Assembly: GCA_014649355.1 (NCBI GenBank)
Contig: BMSW01000019.1
Coordinates: 57,992 to 121,991, forward strand
Source: Streptomyces althioticus
Lineage (GTDB): Bacteria; Actinomycetota; Actinomycetes; Streptomycetales; Streptomycetaceae
Reading direction: 5' to 3'
Length of the DNA: 64,000 nucleotides
The notes under the pieces were generated by a model. The model was given only the letters and a program-made list of their open reading frames with translations, made no database searches and was not told where the DNA came from. This document shows, one piece after another, positions 40,514 through 50,855 of the stretch (its first letter is position 1; every line of letters starts with the position of its first letter). Position numbers and translations under genes: made by a program.

Positions 40514-41638
40514 TCAGCCGAGCAGCGAGGCGAGCTCCACGTGCTCGAGACCGTGCGCCTCGGCGACCTCGCGGTAAACGACCTTGCCGTCATGGGTGTT
40601 GAGACCCTTGGCGAGCGCCGGGTCGCGGCGCAGCGCCTCCACCCAGCCGCGGTTGGCGAGTTCGACGATGTACGGCAGCGTCGCGTTGGTCAGCGCGTAG
40701 GTCGAGGTGTTGGGCACCGCACCGGGCATGTTGGCGACGCAGTAGAAGACCGACTCGTGGACCTTGAAGGTCGGCTCGGCGTGCGTGGTCGGACGGGAGT
40801 CCTCGAAGCAGCCGCCCTGGTCGATCGCGATGTCGACAAGGACACTTCCGGCCTTCATCCGGGAGACCAGTTCGTTGGTGACCAGCTTCGGCGCCTTGGC
40901 GCCGGGGACCAGCACGGCGCCGATCACGAGGTCGGCCTCCAGGCAGGCCTTCTCCAGCTCGAAGGCGTTGGAGACGACGGTCTGGATGCGGGTGCCGAAG
41001 ACCTTGTCGGCCTCCTTGAGCTTGTTGATGTCCTTGTCGAGCAGGGTCACGTGGAAGCCCATGCCGATGGCGATCTGCGCGGCGTTCCAGCCGGAGACGC
41101 CGGCGCCGATGACGACCGCGCGGCCGGCCAGCACGCCGGGGACGCCGCCAGGCAGCACGCCGCGGCCGCCGTGGGCGCGCATCAGGTGGTAGGCGCCGAC
41201 CTGGGTGGAGAGCCGGCCGGCGACCTCGGACATGGGGGCGAGCAGCGGCAGCGCGCGGCTGGGCAGCTCGACGGTCTCGTAGGCGATGGCGGTGGTGCCG
41301 GACTCCAGCAGCGCGTCCGTGCACTCCTTGGACGCGGCCAGGTGCAGGTAGGTGAAGAGCGTCTGGTCCTTGCGCAGGCGGTGGTACTCCTCCGCGACCG
41401 GCTCCTTGACCTTGAGCAGCAGGTCGGCGGCGGCCCAGACCTCGTCGGCGGTGTCCAGGATCTGACCGCCCGCGGCGATGTACTCGCCGTCCGGGATCGA
41501 GGAGCCGACACCGGCGCCGCGCTCGATGACGACCTGGTGGCCGTGGCGCACCAGCTCGTGCACGCCGGCGGGGGTGATGGCCACCCGGAACTCGTTGTTC
41601 TTGACCTCGCGGGGGATGCCGACCTTCACGTCGATCAC
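40514..41638 (-). CDS. ald: Alanine dehydrogenase
   Basis: 374 residues. VGIPREVKNNEFRVAITPAGVHELVRHGHQV opens the AlaDH_PNT N-terminal domain. LLKVKEP and YLHLAA carry the substrate-site Lys and His. VVIGAGVSGWNAAQIAIGMG is the NAD-binding loop, and MPGAVPNTSTYALTNATLPY is the alanine-dehydrogenase signature. It interconverts L-alanine and pyruvate plus ammonia. GTG at 41638 or at 41629 are both possible; neither has ideal Shine-Dalgarno spacing from AAGGA. No ald regulator gene is adjacent. Confidence 0.95.
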   Translation of the reverse strand: MIDVKVGIPREVKNNEFRVAITPAGVHELVRHGHQVVIERGAGVGSSIPDGEYIAAGGQILDTADEVWAAADLLLKVKEPVAEEYHRLRKDQTLFTYLHLAASKECTDALLESGTTAIAYETVELPSRALPLLAPMSEVAGRLSTQVGAYHLMRAHGGRGVLPGGVPGVLAGRAVVIGAGVSGWNAAQIAIGMGFHVTLLDKDINKLKEADKVFGTRIQTVVSNAFELEKACLEADLVIGAVLVPGAKAPKLVTNELVSRMKAGSVLVDIAIDQGGCFEDSRPTTHAEPTFKVHESVFYCVANMPGAVPNTSTYALTNATLPYIVELANRGWVEALRRDPALAKGLNTHDGKVVYREVAEAHGLEHVELASLLG

Positions 41639-41774
41639 GGTCCTTGGCTCAGACGGTACGGGGATATCACTACACATACCCGGGCACGCACGGGCACACC
41701 GGGAGAGACCGCAGGAGATGGTGCGGCAGAGCCAGTCTAATGAAGGTGTTCCCGCTGTCTAGCCTTCCATTGCA

Positions 41775-43832
41775 TCAATCTTCAGCGGAAGCGGTACGGA
41801 TTTCGCAGGCGTTAGCTCCATGTTCCGGCTCGGAGTCGCCCTCGGGGGCCTCCTCGGCCAGCATGCGCCCGGCCGTGCTCCGGTGCAGCGCGGCCGACGC
41901 GGGGTCGCCCAGACGCTCGTACGAGTCGGCCAGCCGCAGGTGCAGCGCGGCCTGCAGCCGGGTGTCCTCGGCCCGCCGCGCCCACTCCACCGCCTCACGG
42001 CAGGTGCGCAGCGACTCCTCCAGCCGCCCCGCGTACTCCTGCACCCGGCCCAGTTCGCTCAGCGCCCGCGCCTGCGCGGCCACGTCCCCGTCCCTGCGGT
42101 GCCCGGCGACGGCCGCCCGCCAGTTGCGCATCGCCTCGCCGTAGCGGCCCGCGTAGGTGTGGGCGGCGCCGATGCGGCCGTAGAGCCGGGCGGCCTCGGG
42201 GCGCTCGTCGCGGGCGAGGCGCTCGGCTAGGGCGCGGCCGAACCAGTCCGCCGCCCGGTCGTAGTCCCCCAGCTCCAGGTGCGCGGCGCCTACGGATTCC
42301 ATCGCGCGCCCGGTGGCGTAGGGGTCGTTCGCCTCGCGTCCGGCGTCCAGCGCGGCCCGGTAGCGGGCCAGCGCCTCCGTGGTGCGGCCGGTACGGGCGT
42401 CGAGGTCGCCGAGGTTGAGCAGGGCGGCGGCCCGCTCGCGGGGCAGCTCGCGGCGCTCGGCGACGTCGAGGACGAGGTTGTGGATGTCGTAGAGGTCGCT
42501 CGCGGCGGCGCGGGTGCCGAAGTGGGCGACCATCGCCCGCACCAGCTGGGACATCAGCCGCCGGGCCAGGGTGTCCAGCTCCCCGTCGGCGACCGCGAGC
42601 CGGGCGGCGGCCAGCAGGGCGGGGCGGCGCAGGCGCAGCCAGTCGGCGGCTGCGCGGGGAGTGGGGAAGCGCAGGGGGCGCGGCAGGGCGAGGACCTTCT
42701 GACGGGCCTCGGGGCTGTCCGTCTCGGTGATGGCGCGGCAGGACTGGAGCAGCCGTACGGTGCGCTCCAGCATGCGGGCGCGGGCGAGCTGGAGCTCGGC
42801 GGGCCGCTCGTGGTCGTCGGCGAGCCGGAGCAGCTCGCGGTGGAGGCAGCCGGGCACCCGGTACTGGGGCACGGAGGAGCCGACCGAGTGCAGCAGGCCG
42901 TGGGCGGCGAAGTCGTCGAGGGTGGTGTGCGCGGCCTCCACCGAGCAGCCGGTGAGCGCGGCGGCGGTGTGCGGGTCGACGAGGCCCGCGGGCGCGAGGG
43001 CGAGCAGGCGCAGGGTGCGGGCGGCGGTCTGCGGCAGCGCGTCGTGCACCAGCCGCAGCAGCCGGGCGGTCACGGGTTCGGCGCCGGGGTCCGTGTGGAG
43101 CTGTTTGGCCAGGTCGGCGACGGCGGCCTTGGGGCGCGCGGCGAGCCAGCCGCCGGCCAGCACCAGCGCGGCGGGCTGGCCCTGGCACTGCTCGGCGAGG
43201 CGTTCGGCGGCCCGGGGGTCGACGGTGATGCGCACGGAGCCGGTGAACCGGGACAGCAGTTCCACGCCGGACTTGGTGTCGAGGCCGCCGAGGGTGCAGG
43301 GGCGGACGTCGGCGATGCCGGTGAGCGGGCCGGAGGAGACGGCGACGGCCAGGCAGTCGGGGTTGTCCGGGAGCAGGGCGTCGACCTGGCCGGCATCGGC
43401 GGCGTCGTCGAGCAGGAGCACCGCGCGGCGCTCGGCGAGGGCGGTGCGCAGCGCCTCGCCGAGCTGGTCCTCGGGGGCGCCGGCGGGGGCGGGCTCACCG
43501 AGCGCGTCGAGCAGGTCCCGGGCGGCGCGCCCGACGGGCACGGGGGTGCCGCCGGGCTCGCTCAGCCGGGTGCGCAGGACGCCGTCGGGGTAGTCGGCGG
43601 CGACCTGGCGGACGAGTTCCTCGGCGAGCGCGGAGCGGCCGGATCCGGGCCGTCCCGCGATGAGCAGGACGCGGGCGCGGGGGGCCTTGCGGCCGGAGAG
43701 GGTGTCGAGTCCGGCGCGCTCGATGTCGGCGCGCAGTTCCTTCAACTCCCTGGTACGGCCCAGGAATCGACCTTCCGGGTGAGCCCCTTGGGGGAGCCGC
43801 ACACCGTTCGGGTCCACCGCCTGATCCGTCAC
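41775..43832 (-). CDS. NTPase with TPR repeats (STAND-like regulator)
   Basis: 685 residues. A P-loop AGRPGSGRSALAEELV (about 60-75) and Walker B VLLLDDAADAG (about 145) define an NB-ARC/AAA-type NTPase. A winged-helix region (LRLLALAPAGLVDPHTAAALTG) and six or more TPR repeats at about 480-670 (for example GRAMESVGAAHLELGDYDRAADWFGRAL) follow. This is the STAND architecture also seen in SARP-type and other signalling proteins, but no N-terminal DNA-binding domain is present. It may be a protein-protein switch. GTG at 43832 has GGGAG eight bases upstream. Confidence 0.78.
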   Translation of the reverse strand: MTDQAVDPNGVRLPQGAHPEGRFLGRTRELKELRADIERAGLDTLSGRKAPRARVLLIAGRPGSGRSALAEELVRQVAADYPDGVLRTRLSEPGGTPVPVGRAARDLLDALGEPAPAGAPEDQLGEALRTALAERRAVLLLDDAADAGQVDALLPDNPDCLAVAVSSGPLTGIADVRPCTLGGLDTKSGVELLSRFTGSVRITVDPRAAERLAEQCQGQPAALVLAGGWLAARPKAAVADLAKQLHTDPGAEPVTARLLRLVHDALPQTAARTLRLLALAPAGLVDPHTAAALTGCSVEAAHTTLDDFAAHGLLHSVGSSVPQYRVPGCLHRELLRLADDHERPAELQLARARMLERTVRLLQSCRAITETDSPEARQKVLALPRPLRFPTPRAAADWLRLRRPALLAAARLAVADGELDTLARRLMSQLVRAMVAHFGTRAAASDLYDIHNLVLDVAERRELPRERAAALLNLGDLDARTGRTTEALARYRAALDAGREANDPYATGRAMESVGAAHLELGDYDRAADWFGRALAERLARDERPEAARLYGRIGAAHTYAGRYGEAMRNWRAAVAGHRRDGDVAAQARALSELGRVQEYAGRLEESLRTCREAVEWARRAEDTRLQAALHLRLADSYERLGDPASAALHRSTAGRMLAEEAPEGDSEPEHGANACEIRTASAED

Positions 43833-44046
43833 GGGCCACACTCCCGTCCCACCACACGCGCAAGCCCGCCGGGTCTCCGTACGGGCGTTTTCCAGAGCCT
43901 AGTTCACGCTCTGCGACGTTCTGTGAGGAGCGCGGCGCGGTGGGCGAGACTCCCTCGATCGGATCAACAGATCGTAGGATTCCCGCCCCGATGCCGGCGT
44001 CGGAGGACGGAGAGTCCCACGTGCCGGCGTCAGCGGGCGGAGGGCC

Positions 44047-44673
44047 TCACGCCTCGAACGGGCGGGCCGGCCACGGCGCCTCCGCCGGGCGCAGCGCGTC
44101 CAGGCCGTCGCCCGAGCGGGCGGCGACCAGCGAGAGCACGCCCACCACCAGGCAGTTGTTGTGCAGGTCACCGGCGAGCACGCCGCGCACCAGCTCGTCG
44201 ACGGGGACCCGGGCCAGCTCCATGTCGGCCTCCTCGTCCTCCACCGCGAACCGGTCGCCCTCGGCCTCGGACAGACCCCGGGCCAGGAAGATCCGCACGG
44301 CCTCGTCGCAGCCGCCGGGCGTGGTGTAGACGTCGGCCAGCACCCGCCAGTCCTCCGCCTTGACGTGCGCCTCCTCGTACAGCTCGCGCCGGGCGGCGTG
44401 CAGCGGGTTCTCGCCGGGCACGTCGAGCAGGCCGGCCGGGATCTCCCACAGCTTCTGGCGCACCGGGTGCCGGTACTGGCGCAGCACCACGACCCGGTCC
44501 GCGTCGTCGAGGGCGAGGACGGCCACGGACCCCGGGTGGACCTGGTAGTCGCGGTGGACCACGGCGCCCCCGGGCATGACGACCTCGTCGGTGCGCATGG
44601 AGGTCTTCTTGCCGACGAAGGGGGTCTGCGTCCCGCGGATCTCCCACTCCTCCGGGGTGTCCTTGATCGTCAT
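44047..44673 (-). CDS. Nudix hydrolase, ADP-ribose pyrophosphatase type
   Basis: 208 residues. The Nudix box is GLLDVPGENPLHAARRELYEEAH (about 82-104), with VVLRQYRHPVRQKLWEIPAGLLD before it, as in ADP-ribose/ADP-sugar pyrophosphatases. YTTPGGCDEAVRIFLARGL is the matching C-terminal motif. It cleaves ADP-ribose or ADP-glucose into AMP and a sugar phosphate. It lies just downstream of pyrG on the same strand, but a strong terminator separates them. Confidence 0.88.
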   Translation of the reverse strand: MTIKDTPEEWEIRGTQTPFVGKKTSMRTDEVVMPGGAVVHRDYQVHPGSVAVLALDDADRVVVLRQYRHPVRQKLWEIPAGLLDVPGENPLHAARRELYEEAHVKAEDWRVLADVYTTPGGCDEAVRIFLARGLSEAEGDRFAVEDEEADMELARVPVDELVRGVLAGDLHNNCLVVGVLSLVAARSGDGLDALRPAEAPWPARPFEA

Positions 44674-44726
44674 GCCTGTCCTTCCGAACCGAAGCGGTGG
44701 TACCCGGCCCGCCTGCGAAAAGGCGG

Positions 44727-44760
44727 CCGGGGTGCGAACCGTTGAAGGTTCGCACCCCGG
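44727..44760 (-). terminator. Terminator of pyrG
   Basis: Perfect 14-bp stem CCGGGGTGCGAACC / complement at 44727-44740 and 44747-44760, loop GTTGAA, 21 bases after the pyrG stop. Confidence 0.8.
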
Positions 44761-44780
44761 CAACCGTACAACTGGGTGTG

Positions 44781-46430
<1,650 letters not shown>

Positions 46431-46892
46431 GGCCAAGAGGGGGCTCCCGTGGTCGCGGTCTGTGGGTGCGGTTCCGGGGTTTCTCGCCCACCGGTCCACG
46501 GGCTACCAGCGTATCAGCGCCGCGGGGGAACGGCTGACGGCCACGCTCCGCTCACGCGGGACCACGGAGCATGTAGCACACACGGGACCCTCACCCGGGG
46601 CTCACTCGTTCGGCGGAGCCGGGTTGCCGCGAGCGGCACACAGATCATCTACGTGCGACGTATCCTGCTCGGACACTCGCTGCCGAGCCCGGCCGGCCGA
46701 ACGGCACCACCCCCGCCCGTAAGTTCCGGAACAACGTGAGCTCGTCAGTTCGTTGAGCAAAGATTGGCGTTTTGCACATAGGGCCGAGCGACTGCTTTGC
46801 TTCACAGCTCAACGACGCATTGCAATACCCCCCTTGACCGCACTAGCGACAGCCCCTCGCGGGGTGACGTGGCCGTTCGACTGGAGATGCAC
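46431..46892. other. Divergent promoter region of pyrG and the GH15 gene, with long-range inverted repeat
   Basis: 462 bases without a gene. CGTTGAGC (46751-46758) is complementary to GCTCAACG (46807-46814), and inside it AAAG/CTTT and GCAAAG/CTTTGC also match. Together these can form a stem-loop with a 48-base interior about 80 bases before the GH15 start. The segment is AT-rich relative to the window. It may be a leader structure or paired regulator sites. Confidence 0.5.
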
Positions 46893-48695
46893 GTGGCCGG
46901 GCGCATCGAAGACTACGCACTCATCGGAGACATGCAGACCGCAGCGCTGGTCTGCCGGGACGGCACGGTCGACTGGCTGTGCCTGCCGCGCTTCGACTCG
47001 CACTCCATCTTCGCCGGGCTGCTGGGAACCGAGGAACACGGCTTCTGGCGGCTGGGTCCCGCGCACGCCGAGGACGCGGAGCCGCCCGCGGCGACCCGGC
47101 GGCGCTACCGGGGCGACTCGCTGATCCTGGAATCCGAGTGGGACACCAACCGCGGCACGGTCCGCGTGACGGATTTCATGCCCCCGCGCGACGGCGCCCC
47201 CCAGCTGATCCGCATCGTGGAGGGCGTGTCGGGCCGGGTCCCCATGCGCTCGACGCTGCGCATGCGCTTCTCCTACGGCCGGGTGGTGCCGTGGGTGCAC
47301 CGGCACGAGGGCCGCACCGTCGCCGTGGCGGGACCGGACTCCGTGTGGTTCGACACGACCGCCGACACCTACGGCGAGGAACTGACCACCTACTCGGACT
47401 TCACCGTGGCGCCCGGCGAGCGGGTGGCGTTCACCATCTCCTGGGAGCCCTCGCACAAGCAGCCCCCGGCGCTGCCCGAGCCCGAGCAGTCCCTGGAGGC
47501 CACCGAGGACTTCTGGCGCGAGTGGGTCGAGCACTGTACGTACCACGGTCCGTACCGCGAGGCCGTGATCCGCTCCCTGATCACGCTGAAGGCCCTCACG
47601 TACGCCCCGACCGGCGGCATCGTCGCCGCGCCGACCACCTCCCTGCCGGAGGACATCGGCGGCGTCCGCAACTGGGACTACCGCTACACGTGGCTCCGTG
47701 ACGCGGCGATCACCCTGTCCTCGCTGCTGCGCACCGGCTACCGCGAGGAGGCCCGCGCCTGGCGCGAGTGGCTGCTGCGCGCGGTCGCCGGCGACCCGGA
47801 GAACCTCCAGATCATGTACGGCATCGCCGGCGAGCGCGAGCTCGGCGAGGCGGAGCTGGACTGGCTGCCCGGCTACGAGAACTCCGCCCCGGTGCGGGTC
47901 GGCAACGGCGCCGCGCACCAGCTCCAGCTCGACGTGTACGGCGAGGTCACCGAGGCCCTGCACCTGGCCCACATGACCGGCCTGGCCCGCAACGACTACG
48001 CCTCGCTGCTCCAGCTGAAGCTGATCCGCTACCTGGAGAAGCACTGGCAGGAGCCGGACGAGGGCATCTGGGAGGTGCGCGGGCCGCGCCGCCACTTCGT
48101 GCACTCCAAGGTGATGGCCTGGGTAGCCGTGGACCGCACGATCAAGCTGATCGAGTCCGGCGACGCCGACGGCCCGCTCGAGGAGTGGAAGCAGCTCCGC
48201 GACGACATCCACCGCGACGTGTGCGAGAAGGGCTACGACAAGGAGCGCAACACCTTCACCCAGTCCTACGGCTCCAAGGAGCTGGACGCGGCCCTGCTGC
48301 TGATCCCCCAGGTGGGCTTCCTGCCGCCGGACGACAAGCGGGTGATCGGCACCGTCGAGGCGATCCAGCGCGAGCTGTCCACCTCCGACGGGTTCATCCT
48401 GCGCTACCCGACCGAGGGCGTGGACGAGGGCGTCGACGGCCTGCCCGGCGACGAGGGCGCGTTTCTCGCCTGCTCGTTCTGGATGGCCGACGACCTGGCC
48501 ATGATCGGCCGCGTGGACGAGGCGCGGAAGCTGTTCGAGAAGCTGCTGTCGCTGCGCAACGACCTCGGCCTGCTGGCGGAGGAGTGGGACCCGCAGAACC
48601 AGCGCCAGGTGGGCAACTTCCCGCAGGCGTTCAGCCACGTGCCGCTCATCGACACGGCCCTGCGCCTGACGGCGTCGGGGGCGTACGGGGGCTGA
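46893..48695 (+). CDS. Glycoside hydrolase family 15 (glucoamylase/trehalase-like)
   Basis: 600 residues. A domain of about 220 residues (IEDYALIGDMQTAALVCRDGTVDWLCLPRFDS at its start) is followed by the (alpha/alpha)6 catalytic barrel. The barrel carries DIGGVRNWDYRYTWLRDAA, EPDEGIWEVRG (candidate acid Glu) and LLAEEWDPQNQRQVGNFPQAFSHVPLI (base Glu region). Cytoplasmic (no signal). This branch of GH15 in actinobacteria includes trehalases as well as glucoamylase-like enzymes, so either maltooligosaccharide or trehalose hydrolysis is possible. GTG at 46893 has TGGAG six bases upstream; ATG two codons earlier overlaps that site. Confidence 0.85.
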   Translation: MAGRIEDYALIGDMQTAALVCRDGTVDWLCLPRFDSHSIFAGLLGTEEHGFWRLGPAHAEDAEPPAATRRRYRGDSLILESEWDTNRGTVRVTDFMPPRDGAPQLIRIVEGVSGRVPMRSTLRMRFSYGRVVPWVHRHEGRTVAVAGPDSVWFDTTADTYGEELTTYSDFTVAPGERVAFTISWEPSHKQPPALPEPEQSLEATEDFWREWVEHCTYHGPYREAVIRSLITLKALTYAPTGGIVAAPTTSLPEDIGGVRNWDYRYTWLRDAAITLSSLLRTGYREEARAWREWLLRAVAGDPENLQIMYGIAGERELGEAELDWLPGYENSAPVRVGNGAAHQLQLDVYGEVTEALHLAHMTGLARNDYASLLQLKLIRYLEKHWQEPDEGIWEVRGPRRHFVHSKVMAWVAVDRTIKLIESGDADGPLEEWKQLRDDIHRDVCEKGYDKERNTFTQSYGSKELDAALLLIPQVGFLPPDDKRVIGTVEAIQRELSTSDGFILRYPTEGVDEGVDGLPGDEGAFLACSFWMADDLAMIGRVDEARKLFEKLLSLRNDLGLLAEEWDPQNQRQVGNFPQAFSHVPLIDTALRLTASGAYGG

Positions 48696-48705
48696 CGCGA
48701 CCGTC

Positions 48706-48744
48706 GCGCCCCGCCTTCCCGGCCGGCCCGGGGAGGCGGGGCGC
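48706..48744 (+). terminator. Terminator of the GH15 gene
   Basis: GCGCCCCGCCTTCCC (48706-48720) pairs with GGGGAGGCGGGGCGC (48730-48744) with one G-T pair, 10 bases after the stop. Confidence 0.75.
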
Positions 48745-48804
48745 GGGCGTGTTCACGCAGGCCGGACGTGTGACGGGGCCACGGCCCCGGGTACCGTCCG
48801 CTGC

Positions 48805-50436
48805 ATGAGCACCGCCGGCACTCCCCCGCCCACAGGCATCACCGTGCAGCGCGCCCTGGAGCTGCCCGGGCTGCGCAGCGGCCTCCCCGAGGTCGTCGCC
48901 TGCGCCGACCGGCTGGGGCGCACGGTGCGCTGGGTGCACGCGGGTGAGGTGCCCAACATCGCCTCCCTGCTCAAGGGCGGCGAACTGCTGCTGACCACCG
49001 GCTACGGGCTGGGTACGCGCCCGGCCGACCAGCGGGCGTTCGTGCGCACGCTGGCCGACCGGGGCATCGCGGCCCTGGTGGTCGAGCTCGGCCCGCGCTT
49101 CAGCCGACTGCCCGCCGCCCTGGTGGACGCCGCCCGCTCCGCCGGGCTGCCGCTGGTGCAGCTGCACCGTGAGGTGCCGTTCGTCACGGTCACCGAGGAG
49201 ATCCACACGGAGATCGTCAACGGGCACTACGCGCTGCTCCAGCGCGCGGAGGAGGTGCACCGGCGCTGCACCGAGGCGCTGCTCGGCGGCGGGGGCGTGC
49301 CGCAGGTGCTGGAGATTCTCGCCGGGTTCACCGGCAACCCCGTGTTCCTGGAGACCACCGACGGCCAGTTGCTGTACGCGGCCGGTGAGGGCCCCGAGCG
49401 CGCGGATCCGCTCCAGGTGTGGGAGGGGCTGCGGGACCGGCAGCGCGACGACCCGCCGGCCGGCACGGTCCTCGTGGACGTGCCCGGCGGGGGCCCCGGC
49501 AGCGGCGGTGTCCGGGCGCGGCTGGTGCTGCTGCCGGTGCGCAGCGCGCCGGAGCCGGTGCACCGGATGGCGGCCGAGCGGGCGGCGGGCATCCTCGCCC
49601 TGGTGCTGATGCAGGCCCGCCAGGAGGAGGAGCTGGCGGCGCGCGGGCGCGGCGACTTCCTCACGGACCTCGCCGAGGGCCGGACCGGCGCCGACGACGC
49701 GCCCGCGCAGGCCCGCGTGCTGGGCTTCAAGCCGGGCCGGGGGCCGCTGCTGCCGGTGGTCATGCGGCTCGGCGACACGCTGTCGCCGCAGGGCGGCGGC
49801 TGGGCGGTGCTGGCCCGGGCGGTGGGCGAGGAGCTGTCGTCGCTCGGGGTGCCGGTGCTGCTGGGGGTGCGGCCGGTCGAGGGGCGGGTGCCGCTGCTGC
49901 TCGCGCTGCGCGCGGAGTCGGAGCGGCCGTCCGTCGCCGACCGGGTGGCGGCCGCGCTGCGCGCCGGGGTGGAGCGCGCGGGCATGCTGCGTCCCGGCGG
50001 GCGGCCGCCCGTGGTGGTGGTCGGGCCGGCCGGCGACTGGGCGGCGGTGCCGACGGGGCTGCGGCACGCGGTGGAGACGGCGACGGCGGCGCAGGGGCTC
50101 CCGGAGCGGCCCTGGTACGACGCCCGGCGGCTGGACATCGACCTGCTGCTGTGGCGGCTGCGTGACCATCCGGACCTGGCGGACTTCGTGCGGCGGGCGA
50201 TCGGCCCGGTGCTGGACCACGACCGGCGCTCGCGGCCCGCGCTGCTGCCGACCCTGGAGACGTATCTGGCGCACGCCGGACGCAAGGCGGAGACCGCGCG
50301 GGAGCTGCATCTGAACCGGCAGACGCTGTACAACCGGCTCGCCCGCATCGGGGAACTGCTGGGCGCCGACCTCGACGACCCGCAGACGGTGCTGACGTTG
50401 AGCCTGGCGCTGCGGGCGCGGCGGCACGTGCCCTGA
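48805..50436 (+). CDS. PucR family transcriptional regulator
   Basis: 543 residues. N-terminal PucR domain (about 15-130, TVQRALELPGLRSGLPEVVACADRLGRTVRWVHAGEVPNIASLLKGGELLLTTG), a GAF/GGDEF-like middle, and a C-terminal HTH_30 helix-turn-helix (TARELHLNRQTLYNRLARIGELLG, about 500-523). The family controls purine, amine or amino-acid catabolism genes in response to a metabolite. No obvious target operon is adjacent; GH15 lies upstream and a glycosyltransferase is convergent. Confidence 0.9.
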   Translation: MSTAGTPPPTGITVQRALELPGLRSGLPEVVACADRLGRTVRWVHAGEVPNIASLLKGGELLLTTGYGLGTRPADQRAFVRTLADRGIAALVVELGPRFSRLPAALVDAARSAGLPLVQLHREVPFVTVTEEIHTEIVNGHYALLQRAEEVHRRCTEALLGGGGVPQVLEILAGFTGNPVFLETTDGQLLYAAGEGPERADPLQVWEGLRDRQRDDPPAGTVLVDVPGGGPGSGGVRARLVLLPVRSAPEPVHRMAAERAAGILALVLMQARQEEELAARGRGDFLTDLAEGRTGADDAPAQARVLGFKPGRGPLLPVVMRLGDTLSPQGGGWAVLARAVGEELSSLGVPVLLGVRPVEGRVPLLLALRAESERPSVADRVAAALRAGVERAGMLRPGGRPPVVVVGPAGDWAAVPTGLRHAVETATAAQGLPERPWYDARRLDIDLLLWRLRDHPDLADFVRRAIGPVLDHDRRSRPALLPTLETYLAHAGRKAETARELHLNRQTLYNRLARIGELLGADLDDPQTVLTLSLALRARRHVP

Positions 50437-50452
50437 GCGCGCCCGCGGACAG

Positions 50453-50855
50453 GGGTCAGGCCGGCGGGCGTCTGGTCCTCCGCACCCCGGGCTGCCGTCC
50501 GCGCGTCCGTGCGGAACACCCGCGGACAGCGCCCGCGACCTGGAGGGGTCAGGCCAGCGGGCGGGGCTGGGTCAGCTCGTCGTAGACGCTGAGCACCTGG
50601 GCGACCGTCTGGTCCTCGGTCGGCCACGTCCCCGCCTGCCGCACACCCCGCCGCACGAGCGCCTCCCGGCACCCGCGCCCTGCAGGCTGCTGCCCGCGCG
50701 CCCGTGCGGAACACCCGCGGACAGCGCCCGCGACCTGGAGGGGTCAGGCCAGCGGGCGGGGCTGGGTCAGCTCGTCGTAGACGCTGAGCACCTGGGCGAC
50801 CGTCTGGTCCTCGGTCGGCCACGTCCCCGCCTGCCGCACACCCCGCCGCACGAGC
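50453..50855 (-). repeat. Three successive copies of the 3' end of the glycosyltransferase gene
   Basis: 50501-50660 and 50696-50855 are 160-bp direct repeats at a 195-base offset with a single difference seen. Both encode QAGTWPTEDQTVAQVLSVYDELTQPRPLA and a stop on the minus strand. A third, shorter copy (about 50453-50514) keeps only pieces in the same order: the stop region GGGGTCAGGCC-GGCGGGCG, TCTGGTCCTC, CGCACCCCG and GTCCGTGCGG. Only the copy nearest the gene (stop at 50744) is attached to the full reading frame. The other two are relics in the gap before the convergent PucR gene. Confidence 0.9.
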
